Assembly: GCF_001439735.1 (NCBI RefSeq)
Contig: NZ_JYLN01000017.1
Coordinates: 1-52,547 of the forward strand
Length of the DNA: 52,547 nt
From: Pseudomonas paralactis
GTDB lineage: Bacteria > Pseudomonadota > Gammaproteobacteria > Pseudomonadales > Pseudomonadaceae
Direction: 5' to 3'
Made by a program: the position numbers and the translations under genes. The number at the start of each line of letters is the position of its first letter. Position 1 is the first letter of the stretch. Under the pieces are notes generated by a model that was not told where the DNA came from, did no database searches, and worked only from the letters and a program-made list of their open reading frames with translations. Below, one piece after another: positions 16,301 through 23,776 of the stretch.

Positions 16301-16590
16301 AACGTATTTGCTCCATCTACCGCAGCAAGAAAAAAGACGGCATGTACCTCTACGTGCTCAAAAGCGATGCCCTGGAGCGTGTGCCCGAGCCGTTGATGGA
16401 AGCCTTCGGCAAGGCGCATCACGCGTTTGACATGGTGCTGACGCCGGAGCGCAAGCTGTCGCGCGAAGACATCACCGTGGTCCTGGAAAACCTCGACAAG
16501 CAGGGCTACCACCTGCAAATGCCGCCGGCCGAAGACGAGTACATCGAGCACTTGCCTGAAGAGTTGCTGCGCCGCAACGACCCGATGTGA
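16297..16590 (+). CDS. ycgL: YcgL-domain protein
   Basis: A 97-residue protein of the YcgL family, beginning M-K-R-I-C-S-I-Y-R-S and ending with the conserved Y-I-E-H-L-P-E-E-L-L-R-R-N-D-P-M. The start codon is an unusual TTG at 16297 whose last two bases are part of the rnd stop (TTGA), so translation is probably coupled to rnd. This rnd-ycgL order is conserved in Pseudomonas. Biochemical function is not established. Confidence 0.92.
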   Translation: MKRICSIYRSKKKDGMYLYVLKSDALERVPEPLMEAFGKAHHAFDMVLTPERKLSREDITVVLENLDKQGYHLQMPPAEDEYIEHLPEELLRRNDPM

Positions 16591-16698
16591 TCGATCAGTG
16601 CCCGCGTCAGGGCACAGGTTTTAAATGGAATCGTATTAGACGACGGTGGCCGTAAGGATGCGGGCGGCCGTCTGCATTGTTTTTGAAAGGTTTGAACC

Positions 16699-17631
16699 AT
16701 GCGTGTTCTGATTGCTGAACAGGATCACCCGCTCTACGCCCAACTGCTCAAGGAAGCTGCCCCCGACCTTGAGGTGCTGACCAGCGGTGACTCGGCCGAA
16801 CTCTCGCGTCTGGCCGCCGATTGCCCGGTGTGGCTGGGCCAGCCCGATCTGCTGGCGACCCTGCTGCGCCAGGGCCATCATCCGCAGTGGCTGCAATCGA
16901 CCTGGGCGGGCATCACGCCGCTGCTGGCCGAGGGCTTGCCCCGCGACTATCGCCTGACCCGGGCGGTGGGCATCTTTGGCCAGGTCATGGCCGAGTTTGT
17001 GCTCACCTATATGCTGGGCCATGAGCGCGAAGTACTGGCGCGCCTGGTCAGCCAGGTCGAGCGCAAGTGGGACAACCGCATGGGCCAGAGCCTGGCGGGG
17101 CGCAAGGCGCTGATTGTCGGCACCGGCGACATTGGCAAAAGCGTGGCTGATTTTTTGGTGCCCTTTGGCGTCAAGTTGTACGGCATCGCCAGTACGGCGC
17201 GGGAACAGGCGCCGTTTATCGAAGTGGCCGAGCTCGACCAGTTGGGCCGTTTGGTGGGGGAGGTCGATTATGTGATCAACCTGCTGCCCAATACGCCCAA
17301 CACCCATGACGTGTACAACGCGGCGTTGTTCAAGCAATTCAAGCCGACGGCGTTGTTTATCAACGTCGGGCGCGGCGTGGCGGTAGTAGATGCCGATCTG
17401 GTCGAAGCCCTGAAAGAAGGGCACCTGGCTGGCGCGGTGATCGACGTGTGCCGTCAGGAGCCGCTGCCGCAGCGCCACCCGTTCTGGACCGCCTGGGGTT
17501 TGCTGTTGACCGGGCACAGCTCGGCACCGACCTCGCCGTCGATGATGGTGGAGTTGTTTGTGCAGAACCTGCGGGCGTATCAGACCAAGCAAGCGCTGCG
17601 CGGGGAAGTGGACTTCGAGCGCGGGTACTGA
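16699..17631 (+). CDS. D-2-hydroxyacid dehydrogenase
   Basis: A 310-residue NAD(P)-dependent dehydrogenase of the D-2-hydroxyacid family (glyoxylate/hydroxypyruvate-reductase-like). The cofactor motif is G-T-G-D-I-G-K-S (about 138-145); the catalytic arginine is in N-V-G-R-G-V-A, the glutamate in C-R-Q-E-P-L-P, and the histidine in T-G-H-S-S-A-P-T. Length suits the GhrA-like, single-catalytic-domain form. The ATG at 16699 follows an AAAGG. It is 108 bases after ycgL, in an order kept in other pseudomonads. A REPIN follows it. Confidence 0.9.
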   Translation: MRVLIAEQDHPLYAQLLKEAAPDLEVLTSGDSAELSRLAADCPVWLGQPDLLATLLRQGHHPQWLQSTWAGITPLLAEGLPRDYRLTRAVGIFGQVMAEFVLTYMLGHEREVLARLVSQVERKWDNRMGQSLAGRKALIVGTGDIGKSVADFLVPFGVKLYGIASTAREQAPFIEVAELDQLGRLVGEVDYVINLLPNTPNTHDVYNAALFKQFKPTALFINVGRGVAVVDADLVEALKEGHLAGAVIDVCRQEPLPQRHPFWTAWGLLLTGHSSAPTSPSMMVELFVQNLRAYQTKQALRGEVDFERGY

Positions 17632-17649
17632 GCTTGCCCCATGCCCTCC

Positions 17650-17749
17650 TGTAGGAGCGAGCTTGCTCGCGAAGAACGTCAACGATGACGCGCACTTTCT
17701 GAATAAGCGCGGCGCCTGTGAGTTTTTCGCGAGCAAGCTCGCTCCTACA
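17650..17749. repeat. REPIN, family 1, copy 2
   Basis: 100-bp REP doublet with the same ends and the same centre orientation as the copy at 10323, between two convergent genes (hydroxyacid dehydrogenase and nitroreductase). Confidence 0.92.
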
Positions 17750-17768
17750 GAGGGTCAGAGTGCGATGC

Positions 17769-18362
17769 TTAGAGGCTGAAGTCCCCCTCGCACACCAGCT
17801 CAGTCAACGGCTTGCGCGGGCTCGGCGCTTCACGGCCTTGCAGGTATTCCGGCAAACTCGCCTTGTCACCCAGCTTGCCCACGGCCACGGCGGCATGTAG
17901 CGCATAACCTTGAGGAATCTTCAGCTCTTTGCGGGTCAGTTCCTGATCGAAACCCGCCATGCCGTGGGTGTGCCAGCCGCTGAGGCTGGCTTGCAGCGCC
18001 AGGTGGCCCCAGGCCGAACCGGTGTCGAAGGTATGCCACAGCGCCGGGGTTTCTTCTGTAGCACCGGGGGCGATGAAGTCGGTTTTCGACGCGATGATGA
18101 CCAGGGCCGACGCGTGCTGCGCCCAATTGCGGTTGAATTCATTCAGCAGGCCCAGGAAGCGCTCCCAGTCCGGTGTGTCCCGGCGCGCATAGAGAAACCG
18201 CCACGGCTGCGAGTTGTACGCCGAGGGTGCCCAGCGTGCGGCTTCGAAGAAACTCAGCAACGTCTCTTGCGCGATGCTTTCGCCGGTAAAGGCGCGGGGC
18301 GACCAGCGTTCGGTGAATTGGGTATGGATCGGGTAATCGGCAACGCGTGGGTTATCGCTCAT
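17769..18362 (-). CDS. Nitroreductase-family protein
   Basis: A 197-residue FMN-dependent nitroreductase-like enzyme. The N-terminal R-W-S-P-R-A-F-T-G, the A-A-R-W-A-P-S-A-Y-N-S-Q-P-W-R-F phosphate/FMN-binding segment, and the L-Q-A-S-L-S-G-W-H-T-H-G-M-A-G-F helix are characteristic. Cytoplasmic, probably reducing quinones or nitro compounds with NAD(P)H. The ATG at 18362 (AGGA upstream) is chosen over an upstream start at 18395. Physiological substrate not evident. Confidence 0.9.
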   Translation of the reverse strand: MSDNPRVADYPIHTQFTERWSPRAFTGESIAQETLLSFFEAARWAPSAYNSQPWRFLYARRDTPDWERFLGLLNEFNRNWAQHASALVIIASKTDFIAPGATEETPALWHTFDTGSAWGHLALQASLSGWHTHGMAGFDQELTRKELKIPQGYALHAAVAVGKLGDKASLPEYLQGREAPSPRKPLTELVCEGDFSL

Positions 18363-18516
18363 GGACAGATCCTGATGAAAAAAGCGGGGTTTCAAAGCTA
18401 CTGCGCCGACCCAGGCCTGACAAGCCTTGCAACACCGTCAGTCGTAAGCGCTTGGCCGTAACGGGCTTGGGCACTAGACTGGCGGCCTTTTCACCTTCCG
18501 ATACTGATGTAGAGCC

Positions 18517-18966
18517 ATGGCCGCCAAAGTCGAACCTTTCTGGATACGCAAAACCCTTGAGCACCTCGACCAGGAGGAGTGGGAGTCGTTGTGCGACGGC
18601 TGCGGCCTGTGCTGCCTGCAAAAGCTTGAGGATGAAGACGACAACAGCGTCTATTACACGCGTATCGCCTGCAAACTGCTCGACTTGAAAACCTGTCAGT
18701 GCACCGATTACCCCAATCGCCGGGCCTCGGTGCCCGACTGTATCCAGCTCACCCCTGGCCAGGCCGACCAATTCAAATGGCTGCCGCCGACCTGCGGTTA
18801 CCGTCTGGTCAGCGAGCGCAAGGATTTGCCGCTTTGGCACCACCTGGTCTGCGGCGACCGTGACGCGGTGCACCATGAACGCATTTCCCAGTCCGGACGC
18901 ATGCTCAGTGAAGGCAGCGTGCCCGAGGACGACTGGGAGGATTACCTGATCTTCCGTGCCGGCTGA
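18517..18966 (+). CDS. ycgN: YcgN-family cysteine cluster protein
   Basis: A 149-residue UPF0260/YcgN protein. Conserved cysteines occur as L-C-D-G-C-G-L-C-C (residues about 25-33), C-K-L-L-D-L-K-T-C-Q-C and a later P-D-C; they suggest a bound metal or Fe-S cluster (CxxCxxCC-type). Role unknown. Followed 14 bases later by the exported M61-like gene, so probably one transcript. Confidence 0.93.
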   Translation: MAAKVEPFWIRKTLEHLDQEEWESLCDGCGLCCLQKLEDEDDNSVYYTRIACKLLDLKTCQCTDYPNRRASVPDCIQLTPGQADQFKWLPPTCGYRLVSERKDLPLWHHLVCGDRDAVHHERISQSGRMLSEGSVPEDDWEDYLIFRAG

Positions 18967-18980
18967 ACAAAGGAGTGCGT

Positions 18981-20201
18981 ATGAAGGTGGCAGCCAAGTT
19001 GGCAGCGGCCCTGGGAATGCTGGCCCTGAGCGGGCCGGGCTGGTGCGCGAAGAAGGTTGACCTGGATTATCACGTCAAGCTGCTGCCTCAAAGCGAGCAG
19101 GCTGAGGTGCGCGTCAGCCTGGCTCAAGGCTCGGCGGTGCGCAGCCTGGATTTTGACCTGGGCCGCAGCGGCGATTACAGCGACTTCAAGGCCGACGGCC
19201 AGTGGCAAGTCACGGGCAGCCGTGGTGTGTGGCAACCCAGCGCCGACAAGGCCAGCCTGACCTACCGCGTGCGTCTGACCCACGCGCGCAAGCCGGGCAC
19301 CTATGAAACGCGGGTCACGCCCAACTGGGCCTTACTGCGCGGCGAAGACCTGGTGCCGGCTGCGCGCCTGGACCAGCAGGATGGCATTGAGTTGGTCTCG
19401 CGCCTGATGTTCGAACTGCCGGCGGGCTGGAAGAGCGTCGAAACCGCCTGGCCGCGCATTGGCAAAAACAAATTCCGTATCGACAACGTATCCCGTCTGT
19501 TCGACCGGCCCACCGGTTGGATGCTCGCCGGCGACCTCGGCAGCCGCCGCCTGCGCCTGGGTGAAACCGACGTTACCGTGGCCTCGCCAAAGGGGCAGGG
19601 CATGCGCCGCATGGACGTGCTGACGCTGCTGACGTTCGTCTGGCCGCAGGTGGACGCCGCGTTCCCGCGCCATCCCGGCAAACTGTTGATCGTCGGTGCC
19701 AATGATCCGATGCGGCGGGGCGCTTATTCATTACGCGATTCGATCTACCTCAACAGCCGCACGCCGCTGGTTGGCGAAAATGGCAGCAGCCCGTTGCTGC
19801 GTGAAGTGGTGCAGGCCATCGGGCGCTTCAACGACCACGACGGCAGTGACTGGATCAGCGAGGGCCTGGGGGAGTATTACGCGATTGAGCTGGTACGACG
19901 CGCCGGGGGCCTCACCGATGAGCGTTATGCTGCGATTCAGGCGCGGCTGGCCAAAGAGAGCAAGGCGGTTACCAGCCTGAGGGGCGAGCAAATCGGCAGC
20001 GCCGGTGTAGCGCGGGCAGTGCTGGTGCTGCAGGACCTGGACCGCGAGATCCGCGTGAAAACCCACAACAAGCGATCCCTGGATGATCTGGCGCAGGCGG
20101 TGATGCGGGTGAACAGCATCAACACCAAAGAATTCGTGCAGTTGGCCGAAAGCGTAATCGGCGAGTCGTCGGTGGTACTGGACAGCAAACTGCTGCGCTG
20201 A
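18981..20201 (+). CDS. Exported M61-like protein lacking the HEXXH zinc motif
   Basis: A 406-residue protein with a signal peptide (1-21, ending G-W-C-A) and a layout like M61 glycyl aminopeptidases: an N-terminal beta-rich region, a catalytic-like helical region, and the downstream D-W-I-S-E-G-L-G-E-Y-Y segment that in active enzymes carries the third zinc ligand. The expected H-E-x-x-H is R-E-V-V-Q at residues 274-278, so two zinc ligands are gone while the glutamate remains. It is therefore probably a pseudo-peptidase or scaffold in the periplasm. ATG at 18981 follows AGGAG by five bases. Family assignment rests on these local patterns only. Confidence 0.72.
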   Translation: MKVAAKLAAALGMLALSGPGWCAKKVDLDYHVKLLPQSEQAEVRVSLAQGSAVRSLDFDLGRSGDYSDFKADGQWQVTGSRGVWQPSADKASLTYRVRLTHARKPGTYETRVTPNWALLRGEDLVPAARLDQQDGIELVSRLMFELPAGWKSVETAWPRIGKNKFRIDNVSRLFDRPTGWMLAGDLGSRRLRLGETDVTVASPKGQGMRRMDVLTLLTFVWPQVDAAFPRHPGKLLIVGANDPMRRGAYSLRDSIYLNSRTPLVGENGSSPLLREVVQAIGRFNDHDGSDWISEGLGEYYAIELVRRAGGLTDERYAAIQARLAKESKAVTSLRGEQIGSAGVARAVLVLQDLDREIRVKTHNKRSLDDLAQAVMRVNSINTKEFVQLAESVIGESSVVLDSKLLR

Positions 20202-20216
20202 TCCCAAGCCCTGTGC

Positions 20217-20260
20217 AATTCAAAATGTGGGAGGGGGCAAGACCCTCCCACATTTGAATT
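20217..20260. repeat. REP hairpin (family 2)
   Basis: Inverted repeat AATTCAAAATGTGGGAGGG / CCCTCCCACATTTGAATT with a 7-base loop region, in the gap between convergent genes. It can act as a bidirectional transcript end or mRNA stabiliser. Confidence 0.75.
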
Positions 20261-20282
20261 TCCAGCATGTCCAAGACTTGGA

Positions 20283-20633
20283 TCAGGCTTTGGGTTTCAC
20301 CGCCTTTTCAGCCGCCATTTCCGCCTTGGTTTTCAAGTTTTTCAGCTCTTCCCCGGCTCGCTCGATCTTTGTGCGCACGCTGTTCATTTCCTGGCGGCCC
20401 TGCTCCAGCTTGTCCTTGAGCGAGCTGTGCCCGGTAAAGCCACGGGCCAGTGCCACGCCGCCAATCGCTACTTGGATCAGCCCGAAAATCCCGCCGCGGC
20501 GCAGGCCTTTGCCGACCATCATCACGCCGCCCGCCACCGAGCCGATACGTTCCCAGCCATGCACGTTCTGGGTGGGCTGAGGCTTCAACGGTGCGGCTTC
20601 GATGATAGGTTGCAAAATTTTGCTGTCGCTCAT
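20283..20633 (-). CDS. Small membrane protein (DUF2892-like) with coiled-coil tail
   Basis: A 116-residue protein: a polar start, a glycine-rich hydrophobic hairpin (G-S-V-A-G-G-V-M-M-V-G-K-G and G-I-F-G-L-I-Q-V-A-I-G-G-V-A-L-A-R-G, residues about 30-66) resembling the DUF2892/YgaP membrane module, and a charged heptad-like tail (L-K-D-K-L-E-Q-G-R-Q-E-M ... K-T-K-A-E-M-A-A-E-K). It is likely an inner-membrane protein with a cytoplasmic coiled coil. The ATG at 20633 is preferred. It lies 67 bases after the SPOUT methyltransferase gene, same strand. Confidence 0.78.
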   Translation of the reverse strand: MSDSKILQPIIEAAPLKPQPTQNVHGWERIGSVAGGVMMVGKGLRRGGIFGLIQVAIGGVALARGFTGHSSLKDKLEQGRQEMNSVRTKIERAGEELKNLKTKAEMAAEKAVKPKA

Positions 20634-20700
20634 GATCTGTCTCCAACAAGGGCTAGTGTTACTAGCTGACTGCGCGCAGGGGCTGGATGTTCCCGCCAAA

Positions 20701-21168
20701 TCAGTACTTGGGGCCCGAACGGGTGTTGTTACCCTTGGCCAGGCGGTCGTAAAGCACCACATTGACGGTGGCCGCCAGGTTCATGCAGCCAGTGGTGGGG
20801 ATGTACACCACGTCTTCGCACCAGTCGCGGATCTCCTTGTCCAGGGAACCGTCCTCGGGGCCGAAGATATACAGCGCGCGGTCGGGGTGGGTGTATTCAG
20901 GCAGCGGGCGGGCGCCTTCCACCAGTTCCACGGCGACCGGGATGCAGCCCAGGGGCAGGATCTTTTTCAGGTCGTCGATGCCGATCAGCGGAATGTCGTG
21001 GTGGACCTTCTTGGTGTCGGTGATGAAGTCCCGGGCACGCTCGTAGCGCACGCCGGTGTAGAACACCGAGGCCACGCCGTAGCAGCCGGCGGCACGCATC
21101 ACCGAGCCGACGTTTTCGGGGGATTTGGGGTTATACAGACCGATGCAGCTGTAGCGTTTATTGCCCAC
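20701..21168 (-). CDS. SPOUT (TrmH/SpoU-family) RNA methyltransferase
   Basis: A 155-residue SPOUT-fold methyltransferase. Motif 1 is N-P-K-S-P-E-N-V-G-S-V-M-R-A-A; motif 2 L-Y-I-F-G-P-E-D-G-S-L; motif 3 I-P-T-T-G-C-M-N-L-A-A-T-V-N-V-V-L-Y, which forms the SAM-binding knot. Size and lack of an N-terminal extension match small TrmL-like enzymes that 2'-O-methylate tRNA; the exact RNA target is not certain. The start is GTG at 21168. Confidence 0.88.
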   Translation of the reverse strand: MGNKRYSCIGLYNPKSPENVGSVMRAAGCYGVASVFYTGVRYERARDFITDTKKVHHDIPLIGIDDLKKILPLGCIPVAVELVEGARPLPEYTHPDRALYIFGPEDGSLDKEIRDWCEDVVYIPTTGCMNLAATVNVVLYDRLAKGNNTRSGPKY

Positions 21169-21233
21169 GGGGAAAGGTGCCTTAAGAAAAAAGGCGATTA
21201 TACGGCCTGGGGGTATGCAGTGCTTGGGCGATC

Positions 21234-21304
21234 GTCATCGCGGGCAAGCCCGGCTCCCACAGGGGAATGCATTCCAAATGTGGGAGCTGGCTTGCCTGCG
21301 ATGA
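21234..21304. repeat. REPIN, family 2
   Basis: Two inverted REP units: TCATCGCGGGCAAGCCCGGC-TCCCAC on the left and GTGGGAGC-TGGCTTGCCTGCGATGA on the right, around a short AT-richer spacer. Its right end is 7 bases from the left end of the larger structured element at 21311. Confidence 0.85.
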
Positions 21305-21310
21305 GCACGG

Positions 21311-21742
21311 GTATCTACACAACTTTTGTAGCCACTGCCGACGCTAACCACGATGCGAAGCGAGCCGCTCTTGCTCTTGATCTTAGGCGCCCCGTCAAAC
21401 CACGCTGGCCGGAATTCGCCATGGATTTGGGGGGTAAACCGGCAGGGATGCCGGTTTAGCCGCCCCGCGCCATGGATGGCGCGTGGCGGCGGCCCCCCAA
21501 ATTCATGGCGAATTACGGGCACACCGAGCCTAAGCGAGGTGCCGAGTGGTGGGGCAAGAGCGCTTTGGTTACTTTCGCGCTTTTCGAAAGTGACCCGCTG
21601 TAAGAGCGGAACCCATAGCAGCCGTTACCCAAATAACGGATATGTACTCGGTCTGATCCAACATCCTGGCCTGTCCTGAGGCCGCCATCGGGGGCAAGCC
21701 CCCTCCCACAGGTCCGGCTTCGCACCAAAGTTGTGTAGATAC
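21311..21742. mobile_element. MITE-like structured repeat, copy 1 (432 bp)
   Basis: A non-coding element bounded by inverted ends GTATCTACACAACTTT ... AAAGTTGTGTAGATAC. The sequence between matches 44737-45182 in reverse orientation. Its centre folds as a long stem (21412-21434 with 21493-21515, one G-T pair) closing two hairpins: TAAACCGGC/GCCGGTTTA at 21435-21458 and GCCGCC..GCGCCAT/ATGGCGC..GGCGGC at 21459-21490. The right part contains a family-2 REP core. CTGCGATGAG flanks both sides (21296 and 21748). No transposase is encoded, so movement would need help in trans. It could also produce a structured RNA. Confidence 0.72.
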
Positions 21743-21780
21743 TTATGCTGCGATGAGGCCAGTACAGACAAGGACGATCT

Positions 21781-22155
21781 TCAGTCGTCCTTCTTCATCA
21801 ACCCCGCCAACGCCGCAAACGGGTTGTGCGTCGCCTTGGCGATGCTCGGGCTGCTGGTGGAACCTTCGCCGAAATATTGCTGGTCGGTGTAGCGCGAGTG
21901 TTCGTTATCGTGGCAATACAGGCACAGCAATTCCCAGTTGGAGCCGTCCTGAGGATTGTCATCATGATTATGGTTGCGGTGGTGTACGGTCAGTTCACTC
22001 AAGCGCTTGCCGGCGAATTCACGGGCGCAGCGGCCGCACACGTGGGGGTACATCTTCAAGGCTTTGTCGCGGTAGCCCATTTCGCGATCGCGCTGGGCAT
22101 CGGCGAGGATGCGGTCCAGCTTGGCGGTGTGGGAGGGCGGGTTGTTCGAGCTCAT
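21781..22155 (-). CDS. yajD: YajD-family HNH nuclease
   Basis: A 124-residue HNH-domain protein. The zinc-binding C-G-R-C is at about residues 39-42, the H-H-R-N-H-N-H-D-D-N catalytic core follows, and the second zinc pair is in L-C-L-Y-C-H-D-N-E-H. This is the YajD arrangement. Of two adjacent ATGs the second (22155) has better spacing from AGGAG. Cytoplasmic; natural DNA target unknown. Confidence 0.9.
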   Translation of the reverse strand: MSSNNPPSHTAKLDRILADAQRDREMGYRDKALKMYPHVCGRCAREFAGKRLSELTVHHRNHNHDDNPQDGSNWELLCLYCHDNEHSRYTDQQYFGEGSTSSPSIAKATHNPFAALAGLMKKDD

Positions 22156-22244
22156 CATGGCTCCTGGCTATTATTGGGTGGTTCACGGACAAGGTTGATT
22201 CTAGCTGCTCCCACAGGGGATTGGCGCTATTGAATCAACCGCGA

Positions 22245-22931
22245 TCAGCCCTTGAGCTTCTCTGCAATCCAGATGGTATGCCGCGTGCCCTTGTTGCCAT
22301 GGGCAAATACCTGCACTTCCTCGGCTTTGAAGCCGGCCTTGCGCAGTTTGTCACTGAACAGCTTGTCGGCGCTGGCCGACCACACGGCCAGCACGCCCTT
22401 GGGCCGCAGGGCCTTGGCGCAGGCGGCCAGGCCACCGGCGGAATACAGCCAACTGTTGGCCTTTTGCGTAAGCCCCTCGGGACCGTTGTCGACGTCGAGC
22501 ATGATGGCGTCGAAGCCCTGGGGCTCGGCCTGTAGCACTTTGGCTACATCTTCCAGGCGGACCACCGTGCGCGGGTCCAGCAACGGGCGCCCGGACTTTT
22601 CTCCCAGCGGCCCACGGTTCCATTCCACGACGCCCGGCACCAGTTCGGCCACCACTACTTCGGCACTCTTGCCCAAATGCTTGAGCGCCGCGGCCAGGGT
22701 GAAGCCCATGCCCAAACCGCCGATCAGCACCCGGGAATTCGGGCGACCGGCCACCTTGCGGCACGGAATCTCCGCCAGGGCGTCTTCGGAGCCGTGCATA
22801 CGCGTGTTCATCAACTGGCCGCCGTCACCACCCTGAATCTTGATGACGAAGTCCTCGCCGTATTCGAACAGGCACAGGGCGCCGCCGTTGTCGGGGATCG
22901 GAGTAGTGTCCAGCAGAACGAAACGTTTCAT
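22245..22931 (-). CDS. Spermidine-synthase-like protein
   Basis: A 228-residue protein of the polyamine aminopropyltransferase/class I methyltransferase fold. It has the G-G-L-G-M-G-F-T-L nucleotide-binding loop (about 71-79), V-V-V-A-E-L-V-P strand end, and D-A-I-M-L-D-V-D-N-G-P as the acidic active-site-like segment. It lacks the N-terminal domain of full spermidine synthases, and homologs are usually annotated only as spermidine synthase-like. Enzymatic product not certain. Single gene with ATG at 22931. Confidence 0.82.
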   Translation of the reverse strand: MKRFVLLDTTPIPDNGGALCLFEYGEDFVIKIQGGDGGQLMNTRMHGSEDALAEIPCRKVAGRPNSRVLIGGLGMGFTLAAALKHLGKSAEVVVAELVPGVVEWNRGPLGEKSGRPLLDPRTVVRLEDVAKVLQAEPQGFDAIMLDVDNGPEGLTQKANSWLYSAGGLAACAKALRPKGVLAVWSASADKLFSDKLRKAGFKAEEVQVFAHGNKGTRHTIWIAEKLKG

Positions 22932-23009
22932 GGAAATCTCATTGGGAAGGGCATTCTTGCGCAGTTGGGAGTAGCCTTACGGCATTCCGGTCAGGCCATG
23001 GAGCCATCG

Positions 23010-23288
23010 ATGAAGTGCAGCATTCTAACGGTCATTGTATTGAGCGCGCTCATATCCGCTGCGGCGCAGGCTCAGGAGTTGCAAACCGTACCGGTCGCGC
23101 CCACACCAACCCCTGGTGCGCCGGGCACGCCGACTCCCACGTTGTACCCGCAAGTCAGCCCGCCCGCCACGCCCAAGACCAACGGTACGCCCCCTTTGGT
23201 GCCTATCGTGTTGCCCGCGCCGCCCAAAGACCAGACCGTCCCCGGCCTGCAGCAGAACGACAGCAAGCCGAAGACGCCCGGCGGTTAA
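23010..23288 (+). CDS. Exported proline-rich protein (92 aa)
   Basis: A short exported protein: signal peptide MKCSILTVIVLSALISAAAQA, then a low-complexity Pro/Thr/Gly tail (P-T-P-T-P-G-A-P-G-T-P-T-P, P-P-A-T-P-K) with no fold signal. GGAG six bases before ATG 23010 decides the start; an ATG at 22998 is also in frame. Its stop overlaps the end of the convergent cNMP-binding gene by 4 bases. Probably an extended periplasmic or envelope protein; function unknown. Confidence 0.72.
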   Translation: MKCSILTVIVLSALISAAAQAQELQTVPVAPTPTPGAPGTPTPTLYPQVSPPATPKTNGTPPLVPIVLPAPPKDQTVPGLQQNDSKPKTPGG

Positions 23289-23758
23289 AACTGCTGAGCC
23301 AACAGTTGCCCATCGGCCATGCGCAAGCGCCTGGACAGGGCAACAGCAATGGCGCGGATGATCTTGGCCGCAACCCGGGGAGCTTCGTTGAGCATTTTTT
23401 CCAGGGCATCCTTGCCCAGGTTCAGCAGCACGCAATCACTGGCCGCGACACAACTGGCCGAGCGCCGCTCGCCATCGAGCACCGCCATTTCGCCAAACGC
23501 TCGGCCACTGCGCAGGGTGGCGATGGTCAGGCGCTGGCCGGTGTGGTTGGTTTTCTGCACGGCCACCTGGCCGCTGTGGAGGATGCACATAAACGTGCCG
23601 GCATCGCCCTCAAGAAAAATCACCTCGCCCTGGGCAATGCTGCTGATATTGAAATAGCCCGCAGCGATATGAAAATCTTCCGGCAACAGCGGGTCAAACA
23701 GGCCGCAGTCCATCAGCATGTCGCGGATTTCGTCGTTGAGTAAGGTCGGTTGTGGCAT
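23285..23758 (-). CDS. Cyclic nucleotide-binding domain protein
   Basis: A 157-residue single-domain protein of the CRP/FNR cNMP-binding fold: I-S-S-I-A-Q-G-E-V-I-F-L-E-G-D-A, then G-Q-V-A-V-Q-K, and the phosphate-binding cassette F-G-E-M-A-V-L-D-G-E-R-R-S-A-S (about 88-102), where E and R are the usual contacts. No helix-turn-helix follows, so it is not a transcription factor by itself; it may be a stand-alone sensor or partner subunit. 18 bases downstream of ptrB on the same strand. Confidence 0.88.
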   Translation of the reverse strand: MPQPTLLNDEIRDMLMDCGLFDPLLPEDFHIAAGYFNISSIAQGEVIFLEGDAGTFMCILHSGQVAVQKTNHTGQRLTIATLRSGRAFGEMAVLDGERRSASCVAASDCVLLNLGKDALEKMLNEAPRVAAKIIRAIAVALSRRLRMADGQLLAQQF

Positions 23759-23776
23759 GGCTAAAATATTGGTCCG

